Positions 1-11,200 of a DNA stretch of 45,952 nucleotides are shown piece after piece. How positions within the stretch are numbered: position 1 is the stretch's first letter; every line of letters starts with the position of its first letter. This DNA comes from Zygnema circumcarinatum. Its lineage: Eukaryota; Streptophyta; Zygnematophyceae; Zygnematales; Zygnemataceae. The translations under genes and the position numbers were made by a program. The stretch lies in contig CM074809.1 of NCBI GenBank assembly GCA_037447605.1, positions 202,569-248,520 on the forward strand, written 5' to 3'. The notes under the pieces were generated by a model, which worked only from the letters and a program-made list of their open reading frames with translations, was not told the DNA's origin and searched no databases.

Positions 1-255
1 GGAGAGAGAGAGGGGGTGAGAGAGAGAGGGGGGGAGAGAGAGAGTGGGTGGGAGAGAGAGGGGGGGGCAGAGAGCGAGGGGGAGAGAGAGAGAGAGGGGG
101 GGGAGAGAGAGGGGGGGGAGAGAGAGAGAGGGGCAGGGAAAAAAAGGGGGAGACAGAAAGGGAGAAAGGGAGAAAGTGGGGCCGGGAGAGAGAATCTATT
201 TGAGTTTCCTCACTTTGGCTGACTCTATGGAGGTCTGCCTGTTCTTGTATTGCAG
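1..255. repeat. GA-rich simple repeat in an MSH6 intron
   Basis: Positions 1-175 are almost pure purine (GAGAGG and GGGGAGA words). This is followed by unique sequence ending in a TTGCAG acceptor at 255, so the whole stretch is the 3' part of an MSH6 intron. The open frames across it are translation of the repeat and are not genes. Confidence 0.85.
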
Positions 256-858
256 GGGGAGGCAGCTGAAGCTCTGGGCAGCGCTCGGAAAGTTTTGGCC
301 GGGTTGCCCGACATGGAACGAATTCTAGCACGCCTCCATGCAAGCAGGTGCATATTGCAGTTTTTTTTTTTTTTAAAACTGGAAACAAAAAACTGTTACA
401 GTTTTGGTCTCTCCGCACTTTCAAATACGCGATTTCAAATATTGCATTTGAAAGTATGGTTTTTTCCTAGTTCTGCATTTGTACGGCTATCGATCTTCAT
501 TTGGTACAATTGTCATTTCTTTCTTTAAGGCGGAGTTCAGCAGCAACCCCTGCAATTCAAGTGAGTCTGGAAACCATGCCAACTTTTAACCCCTTCATTT
601 TATCCATTATTTCTGTTCTTGGTGCAGTGCTTTGGGTGGCGGATCTGGCCGTAATGCGGCAAATGTTGTCCTTTACGAAGATGCGGCGATAAAGCATTTG
701 AAGGAATTCACTTCTGCTCTCAAGGGATGCAAAGCCATGGCTAAAGCTGCATGCTTCTTTCATCCATATTTGGAGGGTTTGACATCCCGACGATTAAAAT
801 GGCTGCTCACACCAGGTATGGTGAAATGAAGTGCCCAGTTTTAAGTTTTTATCTCTTG

Positions 859-889
<31 letters not shown>

Positions 890-893
890 TTCG

Positions 894-925
<32 letters not shown>

Positions 926-3900
926 CCCTCTCGGTCTCCCTCTCACTATTTGTTTCACTCTCTCACTCACACACGATTCCCTTGCTACCCCATCGTTTTC
1001 CCCCCTCTCACGCTCTCATCTCCTTCCCTTCTTTTCCCTTATTTCCCTCTCCCTCTCCTCTTTTTTTTGTCTCTAGCCCCTCCTCTCTCTATCTCTCGTC
1101 CTTTCTCTTCTTCCTCTCCCTCGGGAGCTGTAGCCGATTTTATGTGCTCTAAATTGTTTAGTCACTTGGGATTTCACTTTTTTACAGGCGAAGGATTTCC
1201 AGATTTGGACCTTGAAATTGAACAATTTGAAAACGCATTTGATTGGGACAAAGCCGAAGAGACAGGCCGAATTGTTCCAAGTGCGGGAATTGATGCCGAG
1301 TTCGATTCAGCATGTGCCAAAATTAAAACCATTGAAGCGGAATTTGAAGCGTATTTAAAGGAGCAACGGAAGCGGCTCGGAAATCCGTCGGAGGTTTGCA
1401 ACTATCTCCCTTTAAGAAAACTGAAAAAAGAAGAAGATTGTCGACATAACAAGAATGCAGCAAACTGGAGATGGGTTCACATTATAGATAGTTAGCCTTT
1501 GCATGATGGCAGGGAGAGCATGTGAAGGATATGTGCAACAATTAGACATTATCGGACTGATATTGTATGAGTTATTTGAATGTGTGTGTGTGTCTAGAAT
1601 TCATGTATTTTATATATTAAATTTATATTGTTTATTATATTTTTGGCAGATGGTTTACGCTACGGTGGGGAAAGATCCGTATCAGATGGAAGTTCCGGAG
1701 CGTCTGCATGCTCGCGTTCCAAAAGAATATGAAGTCAAGTCATCGAAGAAGGTGAGTTATTTTGAATTCTGTATTTGCATATGCACTTTACGCAATTCGG
1801 GAGAGCGTTAATGCACGAAGATAAGCTTCATAGCCTTCAGAATGTTTGCAATTGGAGAGAGAGTAGGTGAGGGAGAGGTGGGAGGAGAGACAGGGGAAGG
1901 GGTATGGGACGGAGGTAGGAGAGAGGGAGGGAGGGAGGGAGGGAGGGAGGGAGGGAGAGGGAGAGTGAGGGAATGAGAAATGGAACGAGTGAAAGAGGGG
2001 AAGAAAAGATGGAGAACGGGAGAGAAGGTGACGAAGTGATTGGATGGGGGAGGGAAAGGGAGGAAGCGGAGGGAGATAGAGGCGGGGTTAGAGCTGAATA
2101 CGATAGCGGGATCAGCAAGTTAGAGGGAGAAAGACGGAGAAAGAGAGTGCGGGAGGGAGGAAAAGGGAGAAAGTTATATTTCGCTTCAGCGAATGAATCA
2201 CATGAGAATCGTCCTTCGTGCACCAGTTTAAGTCCAATTGCCTTTTTTTTCTGTATTTTTTTGCATTTTAGGGTTTCCGCCGCTACTGGACGCCCACAAT
2301 TCGGGAGCTTCTCTCTCGTCTGACCACCGTCAGGGAGGCCAAGGAAGCCTCGCTTCGTAATATTTTGCAAAATTTGAAGTCAAAATTTTGCGGTCACATG
2401 GAGAAGTGGTCTGCCGCTATGCGAGCAATTGCCGGTAAGTTTCCCAAAAACCGAAATCAAGAGAGAGAATCTCAAAATCTTAGTTTTTATTTGCGTCTTT
2501 CGGACTTCCCCACAATGCATCACAACATAAAACTCAAAGGTTTTGTGTGTTTTTCTATTTCAGTGTGTCCTCCAAACTCATTTTTTTCTCACATATCGCC
2601 TTTTTTGGAACAGAGCTGGACGTTCTCGGAAGCTTCGCCTGTGCCAGCTCATACATGGAGGGAGAGCTCTGTCGGCCCATCTTTGTTGAACCGAACGCGA
2701 AAACGAGTGCGGAAGATGGAAGTGCTGAAACTGAAGCTGAAATTTGCCCCTTTTTGGAGGCAAAGGCCCTTCGCCACCCCGCGCTGAGCGGGTTTGTGCC
2801 CAACGACACGCGCGTGGGAGGGAAGGGGGCGAGCCTTGTGCTGCTCACGGGACCGAACATGGGGGGGAAGTCTACGCTGCTGAGGCAGACCTGCCTGGCA
2901 GTCGTCATGGCGCAGGTGAGAGAGGGGGAGAGAGAGAGAGGGGGGAGGGAGGGAGAGAGAGAGAGGGGGGGGGAGGGAGGGAGACAGGGAGGGAGGGAGG
3001 GGGAGAGAGAGAGAGGGGAGGGGGGGGAGAGAGAGGGGAGAGAGGGAGAGAGAGAAAGAGGGAGAGGGAGGGAGAGAGCGAGAGAGGGGGGGAGGGAGGG
3101 AGCGAGTGAGAGGGAAGGGGGGGGAGAAAGAGGTGAGAGGGAGGAAGAGAGAGAGAGAGAGGTCGGAGGGAGGCAGAGAGAGAGGAGGGAGAGAGGGAGG
3201 GAGAGAGAGAGGAGGGAGAGAGGGAGGGAGAGAGATGAGAGGAAGAGAGAGAGAGAGGGGGGAGGGAGGGAGGGAGAGGTAGGGGGGAGGGGGGAAGAGA
3301 GGAAGTGGGGGGGGGAGGGAGAGGGGGGAACGAGGAAGATAGAGTGAGAGGAGGAAGGGAGAGGGGGGAGGAGGTGAGGAGAGAGACCGGGGGAGGGAAG
3401 AGGGAGAGGGGAGAGGGAGGCAGAAGGGGAGAAAGAGGGGGATGGGGGGGGATGGAGAGAGGGAAAGTGGGGGATGAGGTGAAGGGAGGGGAAGGAAGGG
3501 GAATAGGGAGGGTTTTGGAGAGGGGGAGGGAGCGGAAGAAGATATGACGCGTGTGAAAGAGTGGGATAGGGGAGTTAGGGGGAGCTGGAGAAGATGCGGG
3601 GAAAAGGAGGGAGGGGCTTACTGGAGAGGGAGAGGCAAGCAGAGAGCAAGGAGAGGAGTAGAAGGGAGAGACCCTGAGTCAAAGGGAAAGCAGTAGAGGT
3701 AGAAGAGTGTTGAAACGGTTAAGTTTTTGCAAAGTGATTGAGGGAGAGAGCGAGGGAAAGAGAGAGATAGAGACGAGGGTGATGAAGGAAGGTAGGAAAG
3801 GAAAATAACGTTTCCTTCTTGTGTATTTTTCTGAGCAGGTCGGTGCAGATGTGCCAGCAGAGATGTTTCGCCTCACTCCGGTGGACCGAATTTTTGTTCG

Positions 3901-5436
3901 AATGGGAGCCAAAGACCACATCATGGCGAAGCAGAGCACCTTTTTGGTGGAGCTCTCGGAGACAGCAGACATGCTGGTGGGGTTCAGGGCCTAAGACCTA
4001 AGATTTGGGGTATTAGGGTTTTGGGGAATTCAAGGTTCCTTTATCGCGTTCAGCAGTCCCAGTCTTTCTTGTTCAAGCTATGTTTTAGTTACGGCGATGT
4101 TCCGGGTTTCAGCAGGGTGAAAGACTCACCATGGTGACCATAGTCATGCTTACTCAGGTTTAAGCATGGTTTCTCTTCTTTTGCTTTAGTTGACTGAACG
4201 AACGATGAGCTTTATTTTTGGATGCAGAGATCTGCGACTCGGCACTCTTTGGTGGCCCTCGATGAACTCGGTCGAGGAACAGCCACGTCGGATGGACAAG
4301 CCATTGCGTAAGCTTTTTCATTCTCCTCGGATGCCCTAAAATTCGCAGACTTTCCAGAACGAAAGAATCTTAGGGAAAGAATCCTAATACTGTAAGGGGA
4401 TGGCCGTTGGTTTTCTAAAAATCGCTGCTGATGTGACTTCCCCTCAATTGGCTGTTGGACTCAGGCATGCCGTTCTTCAACACTTAGTGCATGAAACGAA
4501 ATGTCGAGGGTTGTTTTCAACTCATTATCACCGCCTGGCTGATGAGCACATCAACGATCCGAAGGTGGGTTTCTAACCGAAGATGTTTTACATCACGAAG
4601 CAATGGAGGGTTGAAAACTTCAGTGGAAAGTCAAGAAGTAGTTGCAATGTGGAGCTTTGAAGCGGCTGCTTGGAGCTTTGAATGGGGCTCATGATGATGT
4701 TTTTGCTGCATCTGGTGATGTTTTTTTCATGTGGGGTGAGGTGGGGTAAATGGTTAAGGTGGTTAGGGTTAAGGTTAGGGTTAGGGTCAGGGTTAGGGTT
4801 AGGGTTAGGGTAAGGGTTTAGGGTTAGGGTTAGGGTTAGGGTTAGGGTTACTGTGTAATCTAAACCCCCGATCCAATCTGAATGCTGGTTTGCAGGTGGC
4901 CCTTTACCATATGGCGTGCAAAGTGGGGTTGTCGGCAGAGGGCGCGGAGGAGGTCACATTTCTTTACAAGCTGGCAGAGGGAGCGTGCCCAAAAAGCTAT
5001 GGAGTCAATGTGGCACGCCTCGCAGGTATGACTTTTCAAAGATTTAAGGGTTTTCTGAGAAAAACCGACGGCCTGTCTTGTGTTCTTGAGCACTGTATTT
5101 GTGGCTTTGTGGGAGATTTAGGGTTCATGTTTGATGATGTGAAGCGTTTATCTCCGGGTTGCAGGCATGCCTGATTCTGTGTTGACACGGGCAGCCGAGA
5201 GGGCTCATGATCTGGAGCTTCTAAAGGGGAGATCAGCTTCAGAAGGGTGGAACTCAGGTCAAATGGATCTCAGTGTTATGAGAGAAGTAGCTGGAATTGG
5301 CAGCAGGTTAACTGACCTGTGCAAAGTTAACCATGAAGGTCAACTGGAAGGAAGAGCAGAAATCGACGAAAGTGAAATCTTGGATGAGCTGCGGACCCTT
5401 CAAAAGAAGGCGGCTGAATTGCTAAACGCAGTTTGA
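256..5436 (+). CDS. MSH6: DNA mismatch repair protein MSH6, C-terminal part (5' end outside window)
   Basis: MutS-family ATPase that, with MSH2, recognises base mismatches and small loops in the nucleus. Exons read: 256-347, 628-815, 1188-1393, 1650-1751, 2272-2434, 2614-2915, 3839-3976, 4228-4307, 4465-4564, 4896-5025, 5165-5436. All junctions keep frame and give 590 residues ending in TGA. The sequence enters in the MutS lever domain ([13 protein letters not shown]), then the clamp region, then the ATPase: Walker [10 protein letters not shown] in exon 6, the [14 protein letters not shown] stretch in exon 7, Walker B with LDELGRG in exon 8, FSTHYHRLA in exon 9 and [16 protein letters not shown] in exon 10. 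Residue-level agreement with plant MSH6 is strong; plant MSH7 is less likely but cannot be excluded without the N-terminus. Introns are loaded with repeats: 2916-3838 is nearly all purine and 4565-4895 carries a TTAGGG array. The missing N-terminus would hold the PIP box and mismatch-binding domain. Confidence 0.95.
2916..3790 (+). repeat. about 870-bp polypurine tract filling MSH6 intron 6
   Basis: The tract starts at the donor (GTGAGAGAGG) and consists almost entirely of GA, GGGA and GGAGA words, with few pyrimidines until about 3660. Unique sequence resumes near 3790, before the acceptor at 3838. Long frames rich in Glu, Arg and Gly here are repeat artefacts. Confidence 0.9.
4761..4850 (+). 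repeat. interstitial telomere-like TTAGGG array in MSH6 intron 9
   Basis: About 15 tandem or near-tandem GGTTAG hexamers, with a few variants (GGTTAA, GGGTCA, GGGTTTA). The array lies inside the intron between the exons ending at 4564 and starting at 4896, so it is interstitial and not a chromosome end. Confidence 0.9.
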
Positions 5437-6040
5437 AGTTTTCCTGTGCAAACCTGAAGGACGTCGGATATTGCCAATTTAGAGAACTCAGAAATTAAGG
5501 TGCTTTTCGACAATTTGGATTGTTGTCCGATAAAATGGTTAGTCGTAGAATTGTTAGGTCGGAAGAGTCGATTGTAAAGTATGTTTTCCAGTAGCAAAAG
5601 CTTGTTGGCAATTGAATCTGCACTGTAAAGACGTTACATCCCTCAAAAAGAAGGATTTGCGTCAGAATGGCCCTAATCTCTTGCCTTGCTACTTCAAGTA
5701 TTTACCGAGCTAAGCATTATTAAGCAAAGCGAAAAAAAGCTTGATAAATCCAAGGTGCAATGATGCAAAACATTGGAATTTTCTGCATGACAAAAACGAG
5801 CGGGCAGCCTCAGCAGGAAAGCAGGAAAAGGAAAAGGTGCCGTTCACTATGAACCACTATGAAGCCGTCTGCCGACGGCCCTTGAATATGTACAATTCGA
5901 GAAAAAGAAGCAACCTTTAGGATGAGCATCACTGCCTGCAGCTATTTCAGCCTTGTGAAGCCTAAGGCGATGGAGGTTACTATTGTTTTCCTGATGGCTT
6001 ACTGTTGTTCATGATGAGCATTGAGACTACCTTTCCGTCC
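5437..6040. other. 3' flank of MSH6, no gene seen
   Basis: Moderately AT-rich unique sequence holding the MSH6 3' UTR. I see no clear AATAAA on the + strand and no convincing coding frame. The MSH6 transcript end probably lies between here and the convergent small gene. Confidence 0.6.
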
Positions 6041-6046
6041 TTTATT
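6041..6046 (-). terminator. candidate polyadenylation signal AATAAA of the small minus-strand gene
   Basis: TTTATT on the + strand, inside TTTATTATTATT, reads AATAAA on the minus strand about 100 bases downstream of the stop at 6148. Confidence 0.4.
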
Positions 6047-6147
6047 ATTATTGCTTTCTATACAAGGCAGTCCAAAAGACGCTTGAAATCTCAGAGCAGG
6101 TGACGATGGAGTATTGAGATCAACACAGTATTGAGATCCAGAGCCTG

Positions 6148-6453
6148 TCAGAAATTACTGTGTGAGGGGGACTGAGACTGATACTGAGACTGAGACTGAG
6201 ACTGGATCCGTGACATTATGACATAGATGGCAAGAAGAAACGCAAAGAGGACGAAGGCAGCCACTGTGCGACTGATAACAATGGCTGGACGCTCATGAGG
6301 CGAATGTTTCCAGGGGGAGTCGGAAGTCTTCCTACTCTTCAGGAAGCGATGTTTCTCCTTTCGCCCAATGGATTTCCGATGGTCTTCTGGCAAGGATGCC
6401 AGCCCTCTCACTTCTGCATGGATGGAGGAAACAATCTGTGATGATGATGACAT
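6148..6453 (-). CDS. small predicted single-pass membrane protein, function unknown
   Basis: An uninterrupted ATG-to-TGA frame of 101 residues on the minus strand. It begins MSSSSQIVSSIHAE, continues with a basic stretch (residues about 30-55), then a strongly hydrophobic segment at about 58-80 (IVISRTVAAFVLFAFLLAIYV), and ends in a Gln-Ser repeat encoded by a CAGTCT hexamer repeat. Basic residues before the hydrophobic segment suggest a type II (N-in) anchor. An AATAAA on the same strand at 6046-6041 lies about 100 bases past the stop, which supports a short transcript convergent with MSH6. An 84-residue frame on the + strand (6368-6622) overlaps it antisense and lacks such support. I do not recognise a family. 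It could also be the first exon of a longer type II protein. Confidence 0.4.
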   Translation of the reverse strand: MSSSSQIVSSIHAEVRGLASLPEDHRKSIGRKEKHRFLKSRKTSDSPWKHSPHERPAIVISRTVAAFVLFAFLLAIYVIMSRIQSQSQSQYQSQSPSHSNF

Positions 6454-7184
6454 TGCATTGGAACATGCATGCTACGTAATAGAGAAAATTGAGAATGTAT
6501 CCATCACGCGAGAGGAAGAGCAACAGCATATTGCGTGCTGTGTCAAGAGAGGGAATCGAAAAACTCTTGCTCTAGTTGAGCTGAGCAATCGAAGAGTTCT
6601 GCTTTACGAGCGCTTTCCATAAACAAGCGAAAAGAAGCGCCTTCATTGGGAGAAGCGCCTCGCATTTTTTTTTCCCATTCCGGCACAATCCCGCTCAGTA
6701 CAAATCATAACTGGTCATTGTACCTGGATATTCCAGGATGCAGGACTGAGGCGAGCACGCAAAGCCATCTATCAACACAAGCGGAAAGATGGAAATAGCA
6801 AAGTCGCTAAAGCGACCTTCGCTCACTTGGAAAAAAAATTAAAAAAATGAGCGCTAGCAGTTGAAAGCGCCACAAGAGCAACATAATGCAGCAAGGGCTA
6901 GATAGAGAGCAAAGGCAAACTGGCAGCAGAGTATTCTTGCCTGCATTGATCCAAAAATGACCTATTGCAAGCAAGAAATGATTCAGGATTTGCAAGCTTC
7001 ACTATAAATATAAAACCTTACTGCTCGATGCCGCACATACAAACAACACATTTTATTATTTTCACAAAAACATAGAAAGGAATTCCACGACTCATTCCTC
7101 ACCCTCTTTCGCAAAGATTTATTTACCTGTCCTCGCCATTGGCCGACCTTTCCAAGGGGAATATGCCCTGCAGGATTTCCAGGC

Positions 7185-7490
7185 AGGTGATGTTTAACAA
7201 AAGAGAAAGTGATGTCAAACGAAAGTGATGTTAACAAAGGAAAGTGATGCGCAGGGCGGCCATGGGATCGGCAACCTTTGGACAACCATTGGATGGCAAT
7301 GGTTTTACGATTGATTTCCAATGGTTGGTAACCATTGCAATGGTTGGCACGCATTGAATCCAATGGTTCGGACCATTGCCAATGGTTGGCTGGGTCATAA
7401 ACCAATGATTGATCAATGGTCCGACCTGTAAAATGATGTTTCAAAAAGAAAAGTGATGTTAAATAAAGTGATGTTAGCAAAAGTGATGTC
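7185..7490. repeat. cluster of two interleaved short repeats (AAAGTGATGT and CAATGGTT)
   Basis: The word AAAGTGATG recurs about three times at 7205-7250 and three more at 7450-7490. Between them, 7275-7420 holds about nine copies of CAATGGTT or its complement AACCATTG, in both orientations. The cluster is in the MSH6-apyrase spacer and contains no supported coding frame. Confidence 0.7.
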
Positions 7491-7765
7491 AGTCATCCGC
7501 TACATACTCCGTCTTGATGTCCGCTCCTGGTGGCTGTCGTCTAAAAAAGCCGGACAAAACTGGTCCAATCGCAGTGTACCACATCAACAAAAGCATACAC
7601 GTGGTAATTTGTAACTGGTTGAATTATTTTGTTAGGCCGAGGTTCTATGCCGTTGAATTTATTGTAGCTGGACTGACATGGAACGTAAAGTCCTTTGGCG
7701 GTATCTTCGTAAGGACCGACGGGCCGTTGGTTTGGAGATTCCCTCTTCCTGGCTCACAGAGCGCC

Positions 7766-7852
7766 GTACACATATGTACCAATCCCACCACCTAGTGATC
7801 GTTCGTACATATTTCGTACCTTCAGCCTAATAAAAACAGTACTTTTGTGTAC
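7766..7852. promoter_or_regulatory. dense GTAC-core cluster upstream of apyrase
   Basis: Six GTAC tetramers occur within 87 bases (starting at 7766, 7776, 7805, 7816, 7839 and 7849), several as TTCGTAC or GTACGAA. Chance expectation is about one per 256 bases. GTAC is the core bound by plant SBP/SPL factors and by the algal copper regulator CRR1; that link is inference. The cluster is 430-520 bases upstream of the chosen ATG. Confidence 0.45.
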
Positions 7853-8282
7853 GAAGATCCTGAGTGACTATTAACTAACAGGAACGTCACATGTGGAAGG
7901 CACACTCGTGACCGTTAGAAAAAACGGGATCCGAATCCAGTAAAACTGGAGAGCATAGAACGACATGCAGGACTCGTGCTTGCTTGAGCAGCAATCCCAC
8001 TCCATCTCCTGCTGCTCCTACTGCTCCTACTGCTCCTACTGCTCCTGCATGCTTCAGATCGGCGACATTCTCCACCAAAGAAGCCAACAGTATTAACATC
8101 TGCATTTACAGCTTGACAGTCTTTCTCTTCGTTTGGATTCCTTATCCAGTTTGCAGTTTGCCGAAGCCCTGGCAGGGGTTTCCGCCCCGGGCGAGGCCAA
8201 GATAACGTCCACGCAAGTTCGCCGCAGGACAAGTCCGATCCTGGAAGAGGACAAGCTCCTCGGAGGCGAAGAGGACGACAGG

Positions 8283-11200
8283 ATGAGGAGAATACGGCAG
8301 GAGACGCTCACTGAGAAGATCTATCGCTTCCGAGGCGTGGCCTTGGTGGTATCCGTGCCGCTTGTTCTGATCGCCATTGTGGTGACAATGATGCCCAGAA
8401 GTTCTCCGCTTGAGTCGGGGCGAATGACGGACGATCCTCTTGACAGACTTTCAGTGGATGCAAGTGCAATGCAGTCGAAGGAGACGGAGACGACGACGGA
8501 TGCATCTGATAAATATGCTGTGATTATTGATGCTGGAAGTACAGGAAGCCGCATTCATGTGTACAAGTTCAATGGAGCGCTGGAGCTTCAGGAAGTTGGA
8601 AATGATTTGGAATTGTTTATCAAGGTGCTTGTTCTCTGCCTGCGCTGCAGCAGCAGCATACCCCCGCCATTTTTTCTTGTTATGCAATCTGCTGTGTGCA
8701 GATTGTATCAGATCTGTTTCGTTCCCTTTTCAGCCCTTCCACAAGAGCGATTGCTGCTGGTTTTGTGGTTTGGAAATGTGAATTCCAATAGAAAGTCATG
8801 CATTTGTATGAAAAACTGTCTATTTTAATAGTCCTGAAAGTCATAATTTGAAAAACCACGTCATGGTTTTCCTGCTAAAATATGCATTCGATGTCGATAT
8901 ACTTTAACAACGTTATGTACGAGCATTGCTCTCTCAACCCAGCTTGTTTGTGGCTGGAGTTTCTATTAGAAACTTAATCAAGTGTCTGGATCTTTAGCAT
9001 TGCTAAAAGTTTATCTAATGTACTACTGTTCAGGTTTTGTTTAGGTGAAGTAATAGCTTGCGGTTTTGCCATACAGATCACACTCTTTTTATTGCAAAAT
9101 GCATGCATTTTTTTTTTTGTTTAATGATCTGAACTGAAACCTTAAAGGATCCATTCAAGGAATGACAGAAGGCTACAATTCTGGATTTATTTATTCTGTC
9201 TCAGCATGAATGGTAAAGTTCTTAAAAACTATGAGCACTATTGTTAATGGTCGACTAGAGCCTTTTCCTCTGCGGGAAGTCAGTGCATTGTTGTGTATTG
9301 TTTGCGGTCGTCCCCATATACGAGCACTAACTTTTTAACTGATACTCAGTTAAATATTCTGTGATTATGCGCTTGTGACTCAGTTTGCCTTCGTTTAATT
9401 GAGTTGGTGGGAGCAGATTAAGCCTGGCCTCAGTTCATATAAAGATGAACCAACGAAAGGAGGTGAATCCTTCAAGAGCCTTCTCGATAAAGCTCTTGAA
9501 GTGGTCCCTGAGTCGCTGCGCAGAGAGACTCCCGTGCGGGTTGGGGTAAGTCATCATTATCTGTTGGGATGTCTCTTCCTAACATCTTGAGATTTTCGGT
9601 ATTGGTTTATTTATCGTAATAGGTATTAGCCCACTTCTTCACAGAAACACCTTTCGTTTGGTTCCTTGCCTCTCAAAATTTATCGCTTTGCCGGGTAAGA
9701 AGCTGTTGAGCTCTTAGATTCCACAATAGTACTAAAAAATGTACCTGCCATTTGTTAAGCGTCTCCTCACCATTTTTTTATCCCCTTTCGCCTCTCTCTC
9801 TCTTGTTTTTCTTTCCTCTCTCTCTCTTTTTTTTTTTTCTTTCTTTGGTTGTATTTTTCTTTCGTCTCCCTTTCCCTTTCTATTGTTTCTTTCGGGGGCG
9901 GCACAGGCCACGGCTGGTCTTAGGCTTTTACAAGGAGACCTGGCAGACCAGCTTCTTGGAGAGGTGAGGTTTGTCCAAGGCAGTAGCTCCGCCTCCAAAA
10001 TGCTTATCCTTCTAAGAAGCCAAAGCCTCGGTCTCGCAGTTGCATAATGTGAATTATCTTCAATGAAGACGCTGACCTTGAGACGGTATCGTGAGGATTG
10101 TGAATGCGCCTAGGAATCGAACCCATCTTGTCATGCCAAGTGAGGGAGAGGTGGGGAAAAGAGCGTGAGAGGGGGAAAGAACTTTCCACTTTGTGCTTTT
10201 TTTTTTTTCGCGTTCGTTACACAAACGCAACCTTCAACCTTTCTTTGAAGAGGAGAAATAGTGGTTTGTGTCATGCTTGTCCCTCTATCAGGTGTTGGAG
10301 GCTTTTCAGGCTTAACATACGTGCTCTATATGCCCCTGTCCTTCTTACCTTCTTTTCCTCTCACTCTCTACTACAATTTTCACTTGACTCATTCCTCCCT
10401 CCCTTTTGCCTATGTCTCCTTTTCTTTTTTCTTGCTTCTCTTTCCCCTCTCTCTCTCTTCCTCTTCCCACCTCTCGCCCTCGCCCCCTTCTCTCCCTCTC
10501 GTGCTTTCTCCCTCTACTATCTAACCTAACTCGAACTACCTTGAAGTGGTTCTTACTGTTAGCTCCTTCTATTTCTGTGATGTTGCAGGTTCGAAAGGTG
10601 CTTGCTGACTACCCGTTTCAGTTTACAGATGAAGACGTAAAAATTTTGGATGGTGCAGATGAAGGCTCTTTTGCCTGGGTAAGTGCCAACTTCTGATATT
10701 GTCATTGTATACAATACAGGAAATTGAGACACAGAGACACAATGAATAAAGGGGTGGTGTGTTGTGACTATCAAACAAAGTTGAGCTGCTACTGTTGATA
10801 TTCTGACAGAGAGATGGCAGTTTCTCTCTTGAAGAGAAAAAGGAAGCAAAAAAACATTTAGACAGACCCTACTTCACGGTGTCAGAAACGTATTTTATAA
10901 TGGCATGTCATTGGGTTTGCTGGTGCATTATGCGTCGGAATCGTCCTTGCTCTCTTTTCTCCTGTCTGTCCATACTTCAATTAAGAGGAAGGGAGGTTTC
11001 GCTGGCTTGACTGATTATTGTTGCTTTAATGAACTGAGATGGTCACACCTTTGCTTCATAATGCTTCGTCCTTACCTTTTGAACATTTATGCCTGCAGTT
11101 TGCTTCGTCTTGCGCACGCCTCATCTCCCTCTCCATCTCATCTCGCTCATCTCCTCTCTTTCCTCTCCCTCTTACCTCTCCTCTCTCTAAGTCTCATGTC

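Larger units (their letters stand above)
6620..8282. other. spacer and upstream region of the apyrase gene
   Basis: Apart from the 7185-7490 repeat cluster and the GTAC cluster at 7766-7852, no gene is seen. A CTCCTACTG trinucleotide-type repeat lies at about 8020-8045. The stretch 8097-8282 is open in the apyrase frame and could be extra N-terminal coding sequence if an upstream exon with an ATG is spliced to it. Confidence 0.55.

Noticed and set aside
530-560. Possible 31-base extra exon in MSH6 between the exons ending at 347 and starting at 628
   Set aside because: It has AG and GTGAGT borders, but including it breaks the frame; direct joining of 347 to 628 keeps phase and matches plant MSH6.
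2547-3347. 266-residue open frame reading from an MSH6 exon into GA repeat
   Set aside because: Only the part up to 2915 is coding, in MSH6 frame; the rest is translated intronic purine repeat after a clear GTGAGA donor.
4761-4850. Chromosome end at the TTAGGG array
   Set aside because: MSH6 coding exons lie on both sides, so the array is interstitial.
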